NCBI GenBank assembly: GCA_947624335.1
Contig: CANQJX010000098.1
Coordinates: 1 to 6,889, forward strand
Reading direction: 5' to 3'
Length of the DNA stretch: 6,889 bases
Source of the DNA: an uncultured Marvinbryantia sp.
GTDB lineage: Bacteria; Bacillota; Clostridia; Lachnospirales; Lachnospiraceae
Positions 4,866-6,889 of this stretch are shown one piece after another; within the stretch, counting starts at the first letter, position 1, and every line of letters starts with the position of its first letter. The position numbers and the translations under genes are program-made. A model generated the notes under the pieces. It saw only the letters and a list, made by a program, of their open reading frames with translations. It was not told the origin of the DNA and made no database searches.

Positions 4866-6889
4866 TTATTTTCGTTCAAATTTTATCTTATGGCCGGCTG
4901 TACCGACCGATACGGTATCCCCTTCCGAAATGTTCCCGGATAAAATTTCCTGCGCAAGCGCGTCCTCTATCTGCGTCTGAATAGCGCGTTTTAACGGACG
5001 GGCCCCGAATTTGGGATCAAATCCCTCCTCGGCGATCAGCCTGCGCGCGGACGGGCGCACCTTTAACGTAATATTCATCTGCCTGCGGCAGCGCTGTGCG
5101 AAATCGTCCAATAGCAGCGCGACAATACGCTCGATTTCGTCCTTATTGAGCGAGCGGAACACGATAATCTCGTCGATGCGGTTCAGAAATTCCGGTTTAA
5201 ACAGCCGCTTTACTTCTTCCATCACGCTGTCTTTCATGCGCTGATAATTTTCTTTTTCGCTCTCCTCCGCGGTAAAGCCCAGCTTCTTCGGTTCCACAAT
5301 CGCCTGCGCGCCGGCGTTGGACGTCATAATGACAATCGTATTTTTAAAATCTACTTTCCTGCCCTGCGCATCGGTAATATGCCCGTCGTCCAATACCTGG
5401 AGCAAAATATTAAACACATCCGGATGGGCCTTTTCCACCTCGTCCAGAAGAATGACCGAGTAAGGATTGCGCCGCACCTTTTCACTGAGCTGGCCGCCCT
5501 CCTCATATCCCACATATCCGGGCGGCGATCCGACCAGCCTGGATACGCTGTGCTTTTCCATATATTCGGACATATCCACGCGGATCATCGACTGTTCGCT
5601 TCCAAACACCACTTCCGCCAGCACTTTTGAAAGCTCTGTTTTACCCACGCCGGTCGGTCCCAGAAACAGGAATGAACCGATCGGACGCGCGGGATCTTTT
5701 AAGCCCACTCTTCCGCGCTTGACAGCCCTTGCCACGGCTTCGACCGCTTCATCCTGCCCGATCACGCGCTTGTGAAGCGTCTGTTCCAGCTTTAACAGGC
5801 GCCGGCTCTCTTTGATCTCCAGACGCTGTACCGGAATTTTGGTCCACATGGAAACAATCGCGGCGATATCCGCTTCGCTTACCTCGCGGCTGTATGCCTT
5901 ATGCTTATTTTCCAGCCGCCTGCGCGTACCGGCCAGCTTTTTGACCATGTTTGCCTGCACATGGTTGAGGTTGGACGCTTCTTCCCATCTGCCTTCTATG
6001 ATTGCCTGTTCCTTCTTCTCGGAAAGTTCGTCAATCGCATTTTGCAAAGACTCCAGCCCGTCCGGCACGGCGGCGTCCTGAATCTGCTTCGCGGACGCGG
6101 CCTCGTCGATCAGGTCAATTGCTTTATCCGGAAGGTAACGGTCGCTGATATAACGCACAGAATATTTCACTGCCGCTTCGAGCGCTTCATCGGTGATCGT
6201 CACCCCATGATGGCGTTCGTAATTTGCGCGCAAACCCTTCAAAATGGCGATTGCCGCTTCCTCGTCCGGTTCTTCTACGGAAACAGACTGGAATCTGCGC
6301 TCCAGCGCCGGATCCTTCTCGATATATTTGCGGTATTCTCCGATGGTGGTAGCGCCGATTAGCTGCATCTCGCCCCGCGAAAGCGCCGGTTTAAGGATAT
6401 TGGAAGCGTCCATCGCACCTTCCGCTCCTCCGGCTCCGATGATCGTGTGCAGTTCGTCGATAAACAGCAGGACATCGCTGCGCCCGCTCACTTCCTCGAT
6501 CACTTTTTTCATGCGCTCTTCAAATTCTCCGCGGTATTTGGAACCGGCCACCATCGCCGCCATATCTAACGTATAGATCTGTTTTTCCCGGATCACATCG
6601 GGCACGCTGCCCTCGACGATGCCCCTCGACAATTGCGGTGTTCCCCACGCCCGGTTCTCCGATCAGGCACGGGTTGTTTTTGGTGCGCCGTCCGAGAATC
6701 TGGATGATGCGCTGGATTTCATGCTCCCGGCCCACCACGGGGTCGAGCCTGCCTTCCGACGCCTGCCGCGTGAGGTTGCGGCTGTATTTTTCCAGCATAT
6801 CCGCAGGCGCGCTCTGTGCGCCTCCCTGCACCTGCTGAATATATTCCTTATAGCGCGACTCTTCCAGCCCAAGGCTGTCCAGCATATCC
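4866..6889 (-). pseudogene. clpC: ATP-dependent Clp protease ATP-binding subunit ClpC, 5'-partial and frameshifted
   Basis: ClpC is the AAA+ unfoldase that feeds damaged proteins to ClpP. The first ~30 residues in the window are the linker after the N domain, which lies outside. The first ATPase domain follows: NLTRQASEGRLDPVVGREHEIQ, RRTKNNPCLIGEPGVGNT (altered Walker A), LLFIDE (Walker B), ERRF. Then come the coiled-coil middle domain with GRWEEASNLNHVQ, and the second ATPase domain with GPTGVGKT, VILLDE, MTSNAG and FLNRIDE, ending at KFERK. The reading frame breaks near 6621. Sequence to the right (6889-6622) is in one frame, which runs on to a false stop at 6520; the rest (from about 6620 to 4866) is in another. 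An 11-nt deletion in the usual IVEGLAQRIVEG stretch explains it. Apart from the break and the Walker A change, both domains look normal. This may be a true pseudogene or a sequence error. Confidence 0.9.
6618..6642 (-). other. Lesion site in clpC: Walker A Lys-to-Asn codon and probable 11-nt deletion
   Basis: Reading the minus strand from 6660, the codons give GEPGVG, then AAC (6642-6640, Asn where Lys is invariant), ACC GCA ATT GTC GAG GGG, then a single C (6621), then ATC GTC GAG GGC AGC GTG. Family members read T-A-I-V-E-G-L-A-Q-R-I-V-E-G-S-V. The four codons for LAQR (12 nt) are therefore reduced to one base, a loss of 11 nt. The lost segment lies between two near-identical stretches, AT(T/C)GTCGAGGG. 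Confidence 0.85.

Noticed and set aside
6520..6618. C-terminal tail of the upstream clpC frame after the break (Arg-rich peptide)
   Set aside because: It is out-of-frame translation of clpC; the correct ClpC sequence is read in the other frame over the same bases.
4866..6632. The TTG at 6632 as the true start of a 588-residue Clp gene
   Set aside because: The start falls in the middle of the conserved first ATPase domain, the missing Walker A part is encoded just upstream in another frame, and the first three residues are an artefact of the frameshift.
6600..6650. Programmed ribosomal frameshifting in clpC
   Set aside because: There is no slippery heptamer or downstream stimulator, and four conserved codons are missing, which recoding could not restore. 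ClpC is not known to use it.

Overview
The window looks like chromosomal DNA from an anaerobic Clostridia-type Bacillota, most likely Lachnospiraceae. The main support is the block clpC, a ~136-residue conserved hypothetical protein, then radA. That order, and a small protein of this type (often carried in databases under the doubtful name 'endosialidase'), are familiar to me from that family. Genus and species cannot be read from the sequence.

Layout from left to right. (1) Positions 1-125 hold the first 41 codons of a leftward SRPBCC-fold gene, with its promoter at 173-201. (2) Positions 363-1308 hold a rightward two-gene cassette: a PadR-family repressor and a DUF2812 membrane protein with overlapping reading frames. 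A near-consensus promoter carrying two ~21-bp palindromes drives it. (3) A 66-bp direct repeat (197-262 and 1482-1547, about 89% identical) brackets the cassette. Each copy carries the end of a broken leftward reading frame and a leftward -35 element. (4) Positions 1309-1718 have no convincing gene: they contain the second repeat, a gene remnant and an apparently orphan promoter. (5) A strong hairpin terminator lies at 1719-1764. (6) Positions 1812-6889 are one compact leftward gene train, read in the order clpC, hypothetical, radA, HAD phosphatase, flavin reductase, with gaps of 15, 3, about 12 and about 39 bp, ending at that terminator.

The train combines a protein quality-control ATPase (ClpC), a recombination and repair helicase (RadA), two probable small-molecule enzymes and one uncharacterised protein. 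Close spacing suggests co-transcription. The PadR-DUF2812 pair looks like a self-contained, self-regulated accessory module that arrived separately. It is more AT-rich than the clpC-radA side in the lines I sampled (about 38% versus 53% GC).

The most striking anomaly is in clpC. Its reading frame is broken just after the first Walker A motif by what looks like an 11-nt deletion. About 20 nt away, the Walker A lysine codon reads asparagine. Either this ClpC is inactivated in its first ATPase domain, or the sequence is locally wrong. The second most interesting feature is the direct-repeat bracket around the PadR-DUF2812 cassette. I see no CRISPR array, tRNA, rRNA, transposase or complete novel defence system.
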